Source of the DNA: an uncultured Caulobacteraceae bacterium
GTDB lineage: Bacteria; Pseudomonadota; Alphaproteobacteria; Caulobacterales; Caulobacteraceae
Length of the DNA: 39,670 nucleotides
Assembly (NCBI GenBank): GCA_903929535.1
Contig: CAIYVC010000063.1
Coordinates: 1 to 39,670, forward strand
Direction of reading: 5' to 3'
Below, one piece after another: positions 16,744-24,787 of this stretch. The stretch's first letter is position 1, and the number at the start of each line of letters is the position of its first letter. The translations under genes were made by a program, and so were the position numbers. Below the pieces are notes generated by a model. It saw nothing but the letters and a program-made list of their open reading frames with translations, did not search any database and was not told the DNA's origin.

Positions 16744-18129
16744 ATGCCGCCGAATCCCCCAGCCGACGAAACCGATTTGCTCTATCGCCGGGCGGAAACG
16801 CTGGCTGCCGAGGGACGCACACAGGAGGCGCAGACCGCCTATCTGGCCGTGATTGCTCGAGACCCGACCCATTTCGGCGCGCTCAACGATCTTGGAACCC
16901 TGCTTTATGCCTCAGACTTCCGCGCCGCCGCGCGCACGGCCTACGCCGAGGCCATCCGGCATCACCCTGACAACCCGACCGGCCGCGTGAATCTGGCCAA
17001 CGCCCTGCTGGCCAATGACGAGATCGCCGAGGCCCGGGCACAGTACGAGGCCGCCCTGCGGTTGGAGCCCGATCATCCGGAAGCGAACCAGGGCATGGCC
17101 AATCTGATGCTGGCGCTGGGCGATGAGGCGGGCGTCCGCCGCCATCTGGCGATCAGCATGAAGGGACGCGGCGTCACCGCCCTGCCCTATCGCGGATCCG
17201 GCGAGCCCTGCCGGGTGCTGCTGCTGGCCTCGGCGCGGGGCGGTAACGTGCCGACGCGCTTCCTGCTGGACGATGAGATCTTCGCCGTCTTCCGGCTGCC
17301 GGTGGAGGCCTATGGCGCGGGCATGGAATTGCCGCCCCACGATCTGGTGTTCAACGCGGTGGGCGACGCGGACCTCTGCGCCGAGGCTCTGGGCATGGCG
17401 GACGCCGTGCTGACGTGCACCGACGCGCCGGTCATCAACCCGCCGGGCCGGGTGCGTCCCACCGGCCGCGCCGCCATAGCCGAACGCCTGACGGGTATCG
17501 AGGGTGTGCGCACGCCCAGGGTTGTGCTGACGGCGCGCGAGACTCTGAAACAGGCGGCGCGAGGCTTCGGCTATCCGCTGCTGCTTCGCAGCCCTGGCTT
17601 CCACACCGGCAAGCACTTCCGCAAGGTCGAGACGCCCGCCGACTTGGCCGAGACCGCCGCGGCCCTGCCCGGGCGGCGCCTACTGCTGATCGAATATCTC
17701 GACGCCAGAGGCGCGGAGGGTCTGGCCCGCAAGTTCCGGGTGATGATCGTCGGCGGCCAGATCTTCCCCATGCACCTGGCGTTGTCTGGCGACTGGAAGG
17801 TCCACTACTTCACCGCCGACATGGCCGAGCAGCCGGAACACCGAGCGCTGGAGGCGGCCTTCCTCAGCAACATGCCGGGCGTGCTGGGCCCCCGTGCGAT
17901 GGCGGGTCTGGAAGCGATCGCGCAGGCTCTGGGCCTCGACTACGCCGGCGTCGACTTCGCGCTGGGACCGGACGGCGAGGTGCTGCTGTTCGAGGCCAAC
18001 GCCACCATGGTGGTCAATCCGCCCGAGCCCGATCCGCGCTGGGACTACCGCCGCGCCCCGGTGCAGGCGATCTTGGACGCCGTCCGAGCCATGCTGCTGG
18101 GTCGCGCCAGACCCTCCAAAATCACGTGA
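16744..18129 (+). CDS. TPR-repeat / ATP-grasp fusion protein
   Basis: A 461-residue two-part protein. Residues about 10-140 form three or four tetratricopeptide repeats (AETLAAEGRTQEAQTAYLAVI; GALNDLGTLLYASDFRAAARTAYAEAI; GRVNLANALLANDEIAEARAQYEAAL). Residues about 155-450 resemble an ATP-grasp ligase: the ATP-lid region GYPLLLRSPGFHTGKHFRKVE, the LLLIEYLDARG strand, FRVMIVGG and the metal-binding VLLFEANATMVVNPPEPD near the end. Such enzymes join a carboxylate to an amine or thiol using ATP. The substrate is unknown, and the TPR part probably recruits a protein or peptide. An alternative ATG at 16708 is in frame. Neither has a convincing ribosome binding site, and 16744 avoids an unlikely leader. 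Confidence 0.8.
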   Translation: MPPNPPADETDLLYRRAETLAAEGRTQEAQTAYLAVIARDPTHFGALNDLGTLLYASDFRAAARTAYAEAIRHHPDNPTGRVNLANALLANDEIAEARAQYEAALRLEPDHPEANQGMANLMLALGDEAGVRRHLAISMKGRGVTALPYRGSGEPCRVLLLASARGGNVPTRFLLDDEIFAVFRLPVEAYGAGMELPPHDLVFNAVGDADLCAEALGMADAVLTCTDAPVINPPGRVRPTGRAAIAERLTGIEGVRTPRVVLTARETLKQAARGFGYPLLLRSPGFHTGKHFRKVETPADLAETAAALPGRRLLLIEYLDARGAEGLARKFRVMIVGGQIFPMHLALSGDWKVHYFTADMAEQPEHRALEAAFLSNMPGVLGPRAMAGLEAIAQALGLDYAGVDFALGPDGEVLLFEANATMVVNPPEPDPRWDYRRAPVQAILDAVRAMLLGRARPSKIT

Positions 18130-18147
18130 ACGGCGGCTGAACGCCTC

Positions 18148-18168
18148 CCTCAGGCATGCCTCAGGCAT
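18148..18168. repeat. short direct repeat CCTCAGGCAT x2
   Basis: Two copies of CCTCAGGCAT (18148-18157 and 18159-18168), one base apart, in the 100-base gap after the TPR/ATP-grasp gene. Significance unknown. Confidence 0.35.
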
Positions 18169-18229
18169 CCGGGCGCATCCTGATCTCACGGTCGGCCATT
18201 CCGGCGGACCCGTGAGTGGGGATACTGCG

Positions 18230-18439
18230 ATGGCCAGTCTCGGCGTCGTCGATTGGGTTCTTCTGGAAAAGGGCGCGGAGACCGTTCAGGTCGGCGATCT
18301 GGTGTCTGCGGACGCCGGCGGCATGCCCACCTACCGGGTCGTCGCCGTGGAGGATGGCCGCGCCTGGCTGCGCGACGGCGCCCACGATCAGGTCTGGGTC
18401 CTGCCGCTATCGGTGTTCCACTGGAAGGCGGCGATCTGA
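18230..18439 (+). CDS. small hypothetical protein (69 residues)
   Basis: A 69-residue soluble protein with no signal peptide: MASLGVVDWVLLEKG, then VQVGDLVSADAGGMPTYRVVAVEDGRAWLRD and a tryptophan-containing C-terminus. The pattern of short beta strands suggests a small barrel (SH3- or KOW-like), but no family is recognised. The start ATG at 18230 follows a G-rich stretch. It is followed by a hairpin at 18449-18477, which separates it from the exported-protein operon. Confidence 0.65.
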   Translation: MASLGVVDWVLLEKGAETVQVGDLVSADAGGMPTYRVVAVEDGRAWLRDGAHDQVWVLPLSVFHWKAAI

Positions 18440-18448
18440 CGATAAGCT

Positions 18449-18477
18449 TTGAAGCTGCTGCGAGGCGGCGGCTTCAA
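18449..18477 (+). terminator. hairpin between the 69-residue gene and paralogue 1
   Basis: TTGAAGCTGC (18449-18458) pairs with GCGGCTTCAA (18468-18477) with one G-T wobble and a nine-base loop, ten bases after the stop. No U tract follows, so it may be a weak terminator or a leader structure of the next operon. Confidence 0.4.
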
Positions 18478-18532
18478 GACGTGCGTTTCCTGGACGGTAC
18501 AATGAACCTCGCCATCCGGCTGCGAGGACCCC

Positions 18533-19246
18533 GTGACCGCCTCCCCACGACTGATACCGATCGCGCTCGCGGGCGCGGCCCTGATGCTGGCGAGCGCCGC
18601 CCGCGCCGAGGTCAGCGCGCTCAACGGCATGTGGATCCTGGAGGCCAAGGACTTCGGCCGCGGGGACAAGCTGCCCCTGACTCCGGCAGCCCAGGCCGTG
18701 CTCGACGCCGAGCGCAAGGACGTCCAGGCCGGCAACGTCATCTTCGAGTCGCAGAAGAAGTGCCTGCCCGATGGCGTGCCCAACATCATGGCCAACGAAT
18801 TCGCCCTGGAGTTCCTGGAGACCCCGGATCGGGTCACCATCCTCAACGAAGCCAGCACCCTGCCGCGCTCGATCTACCTTGACGAGAAGACCCACCCAAA
18901 AGGTCTGGAGCCCAGCTGGAACGGCCATTCGATCGGCCATTGGGAAGGCGCCACCCTGGTGGTCGACACCGTGAACCTCAACGACAAGGCGCACCTGGCC
19001 AACTTCCTGGGCATCCATTCCTCCACCACCCACATGGTCGAGCGCTTCCACGTCGAGAACGGCGGCCAGAGCCTGGTGGGCGAGTACACCTTCGAGGACC
19101 CCCGCTACCTGACCAAGCCCTGGACCGGGGTGATCCACTACCGCCGCCTGCCGCCCCATTCCGAGCTTTGGGAATACGCCTGCGAGATCGGCGGCGAGGG
19201 CTGGAACGAACGCTTCAAGGGCGACCCCGCCGCCAAGGCCAACTGA
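18533..19246 (+). CDS. exported two-cysteine 'GMW...WEG' family protein, paralogue 1 of 6
   Basis: A 237-residue protein of unknown function with a signal peptide (residues 1 to about 25, ending ARAE). The mature chain starts with a GMW turn, then a helix, a conserved C77-L-P-D-G-V-P turn, ANEFALEFLETPDRVTIL, the block SWNGHSIGHWEGATLVVDT, HSSTTHMVERF, and a C-terminal strand with ELWEYAC217E followed by GWNERF and DPAAK. C77 and C217 are the only mature cysteines, and both are in the positions kept by the five paralogues, so a disulfide is likely. A GTG start at 18533 with GAGGA upstream is chosen. It is the first gene of a four-gene unit (paralogue 2, SDR, GMC). Similar proteins are known in other proteobacteria and acidobacteria, mostly as hypothetical proteins. 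Confidence 0.8.
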   Translation: MTASPRLIPIALAGAALMLASAARAEVSALNGMWILEAKDFGRGDKLPLTPAAQAVLDAERKDVQAGNVIFESQKKCLPDGVPNIMANEFALEFLETPDRVTILNEASTLPRSIYLDEKTHPKGLEPSWNGHSIGHWEGATLVVDTVNLNDKAHLANFLGIHSSTTHMVERFHVENGGQSLVGEYTFEDPRYLTKPWTGVIHYRRLPPHSELWEYACEIGGEGWNERFKGDPAAKAN

Positions 19247-19965
19247 TGAGCAAATCCATGACCCTCACCTCCGCACGCTCTGTGCTACTCGGCGCCGCAG
19301 CCGCCCTGACCCTCGCGGGAGCGGCCTCCGCTCAAGTCACCAGCCTGACCGGCATGTGGATTCTCGACGGCAAGGACTTCGGGCGGGAGCTGAAGATGCC
19401 CCTGACCCCCACCGCCCAGAAGATTCTGGACGACCGGACCAAGGCCATCGCCGGCGGTGACGTGCTCGGCAGCAAGGTGTGCGGCCCGACCGGAATGCCG
19501 GCCATGATGGCCAATGAGTTCGCCCTGGAGATTCTGGAAACACCGGACCGGGTGACCATGATCAACGAGGCTGCCACCGTGCCGCGCTCCGTCTATCTGG
19601 ACGAAAAGACCCATCCCACTGGGCTGGAGCCCGCCTGGAACGGCCATTCCATCGGTCACTACGAGGGCAAGACCCTGGTCATCGACACGGTGAACTTCAA
19701 CGACAAGACTAATCCGTTCGGCTTCATAGGCGTGCATTCCTCCACGACCCACCTGGTCGAGCGTTTCCACACCGAGGCCGACGGCAAGACCTTGGTCGGC
19801 GAATTCACCTTCGAGGACCCGCGCCTGCTGACCAAGGCCTGGACCGGCGTGGTCCACTACAAGCGCCTGCCGCCTCATTCGGAACTGTGGGAGTACGCCT
19901 GCGAGATGGGCGGCGGCTGGCAGGAACGCTACCAAGGCGACCCGGCGGCCAAGAAGCCGGGTTAG
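19246..19965 (+). CDS. exported two-cysteine 'GMW...WEG' family protein, paralogue 2 of 6
   Basis: A 239-residue exported protein, very close to paralogue 1 across its whole length. Signal peptide is residues 1 to about 29 (GAASAQ). It keeps the GMW turn, C79 in VCGPTGMP, the AWNGHSIGHYEGKTLVIDT block, HSSTTHLVERF, YAC219E, then GWQERYQGDPAAK. The two cysteines are again 140 residues apart. Its ATG shares one base with the paralogue 1 stop (TGATG), so translation is coupled. This looks like a tandem duplicate that has diverged moderately. An in-frame ATG at 19258 is possible and would shorten the signal peptide. The SDR gene follows after 36 bases. Function unknown, probably periplasmic. Confidence 0.8.
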   Translation: MSKSMTLTSARSVLLGAAAALTLAGAASAQVTSLTGMWILDGKDFGRELKMPLTPTAQKILDDRTKAIAGGDVLGSKVCGPTGMPAMMANEFALEILETPDRVTMINEAATVPRSVYLDEKTHPTGLEPAWNGHSIGHYEGKTLVIDTVNFNDKTNPFGFIGVHSSTTHLVERFHTEADGKTLVGEFTFEDPRLLTKAWTGVVHYKRLPPHSELWEYACEMGGGWQERYQGDPAAKKPG

Positions 19966-20001
19966 CTAGGCGCCGTCATCTTCTGAGCGCACAACGCAGG
20001 C

Positions 20002-20814
20002 ATGACGCCTGCGCAGACTCGCCCCCTCGCCCTGATCACCGGCGCTTCGTCCGGCATAGGCGCGGCCTTCGCCCGAGCCTATGCCGCGCGCGGCCATGAC
20101 CTCGCCTTGTCGGCGCGACGGGCCGACCGGCTGGAGGCGCTGGCGGCAGAACTCAGCGCCCGATATGGCGTCGAGGCCTTCGCCATTCCCGCCGACCTTG
20201 CCGCGTTCGAGGCGCACAAAACCCTGCTCGACGCCCTGGCGGCGCGTGGACGCACGGTGGACGTGCTGGTCAACAACGCCGGCTTCAGCATCGCCGAGAG
20301 CTTCGCCGCGGTTCCCTGGGACCGCCAGCGCGACTTCCTGATGACCCTGGTGGTCAATGCCTGCGGCCTGGCCTACGGCGTCATCCCTGCGATGGCGGAG
20401 AAGGGCTCCGGTTCGATCATCAATGTCGCTTCCCTGGCGGGCCTGGCGCCCGGCGTTGCGGGTCACAGCCTCTATCCCGGGGCCAAGAGCCTGATGATCA
20501 AGTTTTCCGAGGCGCTGGACGCGGAGCTGCGCGCCAAGGGCGTGAAGGTCACGGCGCTGTGCCCCGGCTTCACCGTCACGGAATTCGCCGAGGCCAATGG
20601 CACCCAGAGCCAGATGGACGCCTCGCCGCGCCGGCTGTTCCAGACCGCCCAGGAGGTCGCCGAGATCGGCATCGCCGCCAATGCACGCGGGCAGGTCGTG
20701 GTCGTGCCCGGTCTGCACAACAAGATCGCCGCAGCGCTGATGCGCTACCTGCCCGCGACCCTGGTCCGCGCGCTCCTGATGCGCGCGTCCGCCAAATACC
20801 GTCTGGGAGACTGA
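20002..20814 (+). CDS. short-chain dehydrogenase/reductase (classical SDR)
   Basis: A 270-residue NAD(P)-dependent SDR. The dinucleotide site TGASSGIG starts about residue 13. NNAG follows in the middle, and the catalytic set S144, Y158 and K162 (YPGAK) is intact. The C-terminal region (GFTVTEF, then VVPGLHNK) is typical of cytosolic SDRs of the family that includes DltE-like and 3-oxoacyl-type enzymes. The substrate is not predictable. A basic Arg in RRADRL after the second strand suggests NADPH. It lies between paralogue 2 (36 bases) and the GMC gene (3 bases), so it likely reduces or oxidises an intermediate of the same pathway. Confidence 0.87.
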   Translation: MTPAQTRPLALITGASSGIGAAFARAYAARGHDLALSARRADRLEALAAELSARYGVEAFAIPADLAAFEAHKTLLDALAARGRTVDVLVNNAGFSIAESFAAVPWDRQRDFLMTLVVNACGLAYGVIPAMAEKGSGSIINVASLAGLAPGVAGHSLYPGAKSLMIKFSEALDAELRAKGVKVTALCPGFTVTEFAEANGTQSQMDASPRRLFQTAQEVAEIGIAANARGQVVVVPGLHNKIAAALMRYLPATLVRALLMRASAKYRLGD

Positions 20815-20817
20815 CGC

Positions 20818-22383
20818 TTGGCCCACTTCGACGTCATCATCATCGGCAGCGGCGCGGGCGGGGGCACCCTGGCCCAGCGGTTGGCGGCGGCCGGCAAGTC
20901 GATTCTGATCCTGGAGCGGGGCCAACACCTGCCCCGAGAGGCTGAGAACTGGAGCTCCCGGTCGGTCTTCATCCAGCACCGCTACCGCACCAAGGAGCAG
21001 TGGTACGACAAGCTGGGTAAGCCGTTCACGCCCAATACGCACTACTGGGTCGGTGGCAACACCACCTTCTACGGCGCGGCCCTGATGCGCCTGCGCGAGC
21101 GTGACTTCGAGGAGGTGCAGCACGCCGGCGGCGTCTCTCCCGCGTGGCCGATTAAGCTTGCGGACCTGGCGCCCTACTACGCCGAGGCCGAGACCCTATG
21201 GCGGGTGCACGGCACGCGCGGCGTCGATCCCACTGAAAAGGGCGACGAGCCGGTCTACGCCTATCCCGCCGTCAACAACGATCCGGGCGTGGAACTGCTC
21301 AAGGACCATTGGGAGAAGCTGGGCTGGAAGCCCTTTCCCCTGCCGCTGGGCGTCAATCTCGACCAGCAGCACCCGGTCACCTCCGCCTGCATCAAGTGCA
21401 AGACCTGCGGTGGCTATCCCTGCCTGGTGAAGGCCAAGTCCGACGCCCGCACCCTGGCCATCGAACCTCTGATGGGTCTGCCCAATGTGACCCTGCTCAC
21501 CGGACGTCTGGTGCAACGACTGGAGACCGATCCCGGCGGCAAGACGGTGACCGAGGTCGTCTGCGAAACGACGGAGGGCGAAGAGCGCTGGACCGGCGAT
21601 ATCGTGGTGGTCGCCGCCGGCGCAGCCAACACCGCCGCCATCCTGCTGCGCTCAGCCAACGCGGCTCACCCGGACGGCCTGGCCAACGGCTCGGGCCAGG
21701 TCGGACGCAACTACATGTTCCACACCCTGACGGCGATGGTCTCAGTCACGCCGCAGCCGACCCAGATCGTCTTTCCCAAGACCCTGGCGGTGAACGACTT
21801 CTACTGGGGCGATCCCAAGGGCGGCTACGACAAGCCGATGGGGCATATCCAGATGCTGGAATACATGTCCGGCCAGACCCTGGAGGGCCAGGTGTCGGAC
21901 TGGATTCCCCCCGCCCTGATCCCCGAGGGCATGGCCGACGCGGTGGCCGAGCGGATGCTGTCGATGCTGGTGATTTCGGAGGATTTGCCGCTGCCGGACA
22001 ATCGGGTGCGGGTGACCCCGGACGGGCGCATCCATCTGGACTACACCTACAATAACCTGGAGGGGCACCAGCGGCTGGTGCAGACGCTGAAGACCTCCCT
22101 CGACGGCTTCGTCGACCACGCCCACCCGATCTCGCAGCATCACTTCCAGTTCGACAGTCTGCTGCCGCTTTACGGGACGGCGCATCAGGCGGGCACGGTG
22201 CGCTTCGGCGCGGATCCCGCCTCGTCAGTTCTGGACCCCTGGTGCAAAGCGCATGAGCTGGACAACCTCTATGTGGTCGACACCAGCTTCTTCCCCTCGA
22301 TCGCCTCGGTGAACCCGACCCTGACCACCGTCGCCAACGCCATGCGGGTGGGCGATCACCTCAAGGCGCGGCTGAAGGGTTAG
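20818..22383 (+). CDS. GMC-type FAD oxidoreductase with CxxCxxCx4C motif
   Basis: A 521-residue flavoprotein of the glucose-methanol-choline family. The N-terminus holds the FAD-binding fold (DVIIIGSGAGGG, residues 4-15, then the acidic ILERG strand end), and the C-terminus ends with the GMC-C block VDTSFFPSIASVNPTLTTVANAMRVGDH. C191, C194, C197 and C202 form CxxCxxCx4C, the arrangement seen in bacterial GMC dehydrogenases that carry extra cofactors or structural metal. The TTG at 20818 has GGGAGA seven bases upstream and gives the correct N-terminus. Members oxidise alcohols or sugars. There is no signal peptide, and a dedicated subunit is absent from this operon. It ends by overlapping the convergent 22380 gene by four bases. 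Confidence 0.87.
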   Translation: MAHFDVIIIGSGAGGGTLAQRLAAAGKSILILERGQHLPREAENWSSRSVFIQHRYRTKEQWYDKLGKPFTPNTHYWVGGNTTFYGAALMRLRERDFEEVQHAGGVSPAWPIKLADLAPYYAEAETLWRVHGTRGVDPTEKGDEPVYAYPAVNNDPGVELLKDHWEKLGWKPFPLPLGVNLDQQHPVTSACIKCKTCGGYPCLVKAKSDARTLAIEPLMGLPNVTLLTGRLVQRLETDPGGKTVTEVVCETTEGEERWTGDIVVVAAGAANTAAILLRSANAAHPDGLANGSGQVGRNYMFHTLTAMVSVTPQPTQIVFPKTLAVNDFYWGDPKGGYDKPMGHIQMLEYMSGQTLEGQVSDWIPPALIPEGMADAVAERMLSMLVISEDLPLPDNRVRVTPDGRIHLDYTYNNLEGHQRLVQTLKTSLDGFVDHAHPISQHHFQFDSLLPLYGTAHQAGTVRFGADPASSVLDPWCKAHELDNLYVVDTSFFPSIASVNPTLTTVANAMRVGDHLKARLKG

Positions 22384-22913
22384 CGCTCGCGCTGCACCTG
22401 AATAGAGGGCTGGCCGTCCACGTTCATGTGGAAGCTGCCGAGGGCGCCCTTCTTGATGACCACGCTGGACCCGGCGTGAGGATCGAAGGTCATGGTCGCC
22501 AGATCGGTCTGATGCCAGAACTGCTCGCCCTCCAGAGTGAAGCGCCAGCGGCCGGTCTTGTCCTGCGACGCGCTCAGCACCTTCAGCGACACCGAATCTG
22601 TCTCGGACTTGGACACGCCCTTGTCGAAGATGGCCAGGGACGGCAGGGCGAAGCCGAACGCCTCCTTGCGCAGGGTGCGGCGCTGGGCCTGGTCGATGGT
22701 GACCAGATCGCCCTTGGCCTGGGCCTCGTCCATCCTGGCGGTGGCGGCGTCGAAACAGGCCAAACGCTGGGGCCCGTCGGTGATCTTGCGGCAATCCAGC
22801 ACCGCCCTGACCGCCGGCGCCTGGTCGGGTGAGGTCGGACCGGCGGCCATCGCCGCGGGCGCCAGGGCCAGCACGCCGAAGCTCAGGATGCCGATGTAGG
22901 GAAGACGGGCCAT
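22380..22913 (-). CDS. exported protein with CRxI-D-x-RLACFD motif
   Basis: A 177-residue protein with a signal peptide (residues 1 to about 23, ending MAAG). Just after it lies C-R-K-I-T-D-G-P-Q-R-L-A-C-F-D, a motif found near the N-terminus of many proteobacterial secreted proteins, in which the two cysteines probably form a small disulfide loop. The remainder alternates beta strands (VSLKVLSASQDKTGRWRFTLEGEQFW), suggesting a beta-rich domain. The function is unrecognised. It converges on the GMC gene (four-base overlap), is preceded by the glutamate-synthase-like gene on the same strand (71 bases) and may be co-transcribed with it. Confidence 0.75.
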   Translation of the reverse strand: MARLPYIGILSFGVLALAPAAMAAGPTSPDQAPAVRAVLDCRKITDGPQRLACFDAATARMDEAQAKGDLVTIDQAQRRTLRKEAFGFALPSLAIFDKGVSKSETDSVSLKVLSASQDKTGRWRFTLEGEQFWHQTDLATMTFDPHAGSSVVIKKGALGSFHMNVDGQPSIQVQRER

Positions 22914-22984
22914 TGACGCGCTCTCACTCGATTGACGCCGAGCATCCGGCCAAAGCTTGACCCAAAGCAAGCGTTGCAAGGGCG

Positions 22985-24601
22985 TCAGGCCGTGGAGGCG
23001 CCCGCCAAGGTCACAGCGAAACTGCCCGCCGAGGCTCTGGCCCAGTTGGTTGTGTAGAAATTCTCCTGGCAATTGCCGTCCAGCAGCTCGCCCGGCTTCA
23101 GGAAGGTGTGCAACTCGGAGAACTGCTTGACCTGGGTGGCGCTGACCCGGCGCACGAGGTGATGGGGGCCAAGCTCGTCCGGGTGGGTCAGGCCGGCGGC
23201 GGCCAGCATGTCGGCCAGGGACTTCAGGGTCTGGCGGTGGAACTTGAACACCCGCTCGCCCTTGTCTGGCACATCCAGCGCCTTCTGGCGGATGGCGTCC
23301 TGGGTGGCGACACCGGTCGGGCAGTGGTTGGTGTTGCAGCTGAGCGACTGCACGCAGCCGATGGCGAACATGAAACCGCGCGCCGCATTGGCCCAGTCCG
23401 CGCCGATGGCCAGGACCGAGGCGATGTCGAAGGCGCTGACCACCTTGCCCGCCACGCCAATCTTGATCCGGTGGCGCAGTCCCGCGCCCACCAGCACATT
23501 GTTGACGAACAGCAGTCCCTCGCGCATCGGCGCGCCGATGTGATCGGAGAATTCGGTCGGGGCCGCGCCGGTGCCGCCCTCCGCGCCGTCGACCACGATG
23601 AAGTCGGGGACTACGCCGGTCTTCAGCATCGCCTTGACGATGGCCATGAACTCCCACGGATGGCCGATGCACAGCTTGAAGCCGACCGGCTTGCCGCCGG
23701 ACAGGGTGCGCAGCTGGGTGATGAAGGCCATCATTTCCAGCGGGGTGGTGAAGGCGCTGTGGCGGGGCGGCGAGATGCAGTCCTCGCCCATCGGCACGCC
23801 GCGCGTCTCGGAAATCTCCCGGCTGACCTTGGAGGCGGGCAAGACCCCGCCGTGGCCGGGCTTGGCCCCCTGGCTGAGCTTGATCTCGATCATCTTGATC
23901 TGCTCGTTGACCGCCTGGGCGGCGAACTTGTCCGGATCGAACCGGCCGTCCGAGCCGCGGCAGCCGAAGTAGCCGGAGGCCACCTCCCAGACGATGTCGC
24001 CGCCGTACTCGCGGTGGTAGGGACTGATCGAGCCCTCGCCGGTGTCGTGCGAGAAGCCGCCGAGCTTAGCCCCCTTGTTCAGGGCGCGAATAGCGTTGGC
24101 GCTGAGCGATCCGAAGCTCATGGCCGAGATGTTGAAGACCGAGGAGGAATAGGGCCTGGCGCATTGATCGTTGCCGATGGTGATGCGGAAGCCCGCCGGG
24201 TCGGAATGGATGGCCGGGTTCAGCGAATGGGCGATGAACTCGTAGCCCTCGCGGTAGACGTCGAGCAGGGTGCCGAACGGCCGCTCGCCCTGTTCGCCCT
24301 TGGCGCGCTGATAGACGATGGCGCGCTGGCTGCGCGAGAACGGCGCGGCGTCCTGGTCGGACTCGATCAGGTACTGGCGGATTTCGGGCCGGATGAACTC
24401 CACCATCCACCGGATGTGACCGATGACCGGATAGTTGCGCTGGATCGAATGGCGCCGCTGGATCAGGTCCAGCACTCCGATCGCGGTCAGGAGGCCGAAC
24501 ACCGCCAGGATGACCCAGCCGCCCTCCCAGAACATCGCCGTGACGATCCCGGCAAGGGTCATCAGGATGCAGAGGACGAATACGGTGTACCGGCTCTGCA
24601 T
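22985..24601 (-). CDS. membrane-anchored FMN-binding glutamate synthase-like protein
   Basis: A 538-residue protein homologous to the FMN-binding synthase domain of glutamate synthase (GltS), but preceded by two transmembrane helices (about residues 3-45). The barrel carries GHGGVLPASKVSREI, AEGGTGAAPTEFSDHIG and GVAGKVVSAFDIASVLAIGADWANAARGFMFAIG. C416, C422 and C427 (Cx5Cx4C) match the 3Fe-4S spacing of GltS. It lacks the glutaminase domain. Stand-alone members are common in proteobacteria and annotated as FMN-binding glutamate synthase family, with unproven reaction. Start ATG 24601 has AAGGA upstream. It faces the paralogue 3 gene across a 186-base divergent gap. Confidence 0.88.
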   Translation of the reverse strand: MQSRYTVFVLCILMTLAGIVTAMFWEGGWVILAVFGLLTAIGVLDLIQRRHSIQRNYPVIGHIRWMVEFIRPEIRQYLIESDQDAAPFSRSQRAIVYQRAKGEQGERPFGTLLDVYREGYEFIAHSLNPAIHSDPAGFRITIGNDQCARPYSSSVFNISAMSFGSLSANAIRALNKGAKLGGFSHDTGEGSISPYHREYGGDIVWEVASGYFGCRGSDGRFDPDKFAAQAVNEQIKMIEIKLSQGAKPGHGGVLPASKVSREISETRGVPMGEDCISPPRHSAFTTPLEMMAFITQLRTLSGGKPVGFKLCIGHPWEFMAIVKAMLKTGVVPDFIVVDGAEGGTGAAPTEFSDHIGAPMREGLLFVNNVLVGAGLRHRIKIGVAGKVVSAFDIASVLAIGADWANAARGFMFAIGCVQSLSCNTNHCPTGVATQDAIRQKALDVPDKGERVFKFHRQTLKSLADMLAAAGLTHPDELGPHHLVRRVSATQVKQFSELHTFLKPGELLDGNCQENFYTTNWARASAGSFAVTLAGASTA

Positions 24602-24749
24602 GGATGGAGTCCTTAGCGCGGGATCTTCTTTGGCTGAGCTTTTCAGGATTCTACGCCAGCGGCCAAAACAGCAGCGTAACGGCTGATTTTCAGAAGGCCG
24701 TTGAAAGTGCTGCGCTGCGGCGCCGGGGGGTCAGATCGGCTGGCGGGGC

Positions 24750-24755
24750 TATAGT
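24750..24755 (+). promoter_or_regulatory. candidate -10 element of paralogue 3
   Basis: TATAGT within GCTATAGTC lies about 33 bases upstream of the ATG at 24788 and resembles the alphaproteobacterial GCTANA -10 form. I see no good -35 at the expected distance. Confidence 0.3.
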
Positions 24756-24787
24756 CTGTGCTTCCACTGTTCTCAGGGATGCGCCCG

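Noticed and set aside
23108-24616. 502-residue plus-strand ORF opposite the glutamate-synthase-like gene
   Set aside because: Same pattern of His/Gly/Asp/Arg-rich text without domains; the minus-strand gene has clear motifs and a ribosome binding site.
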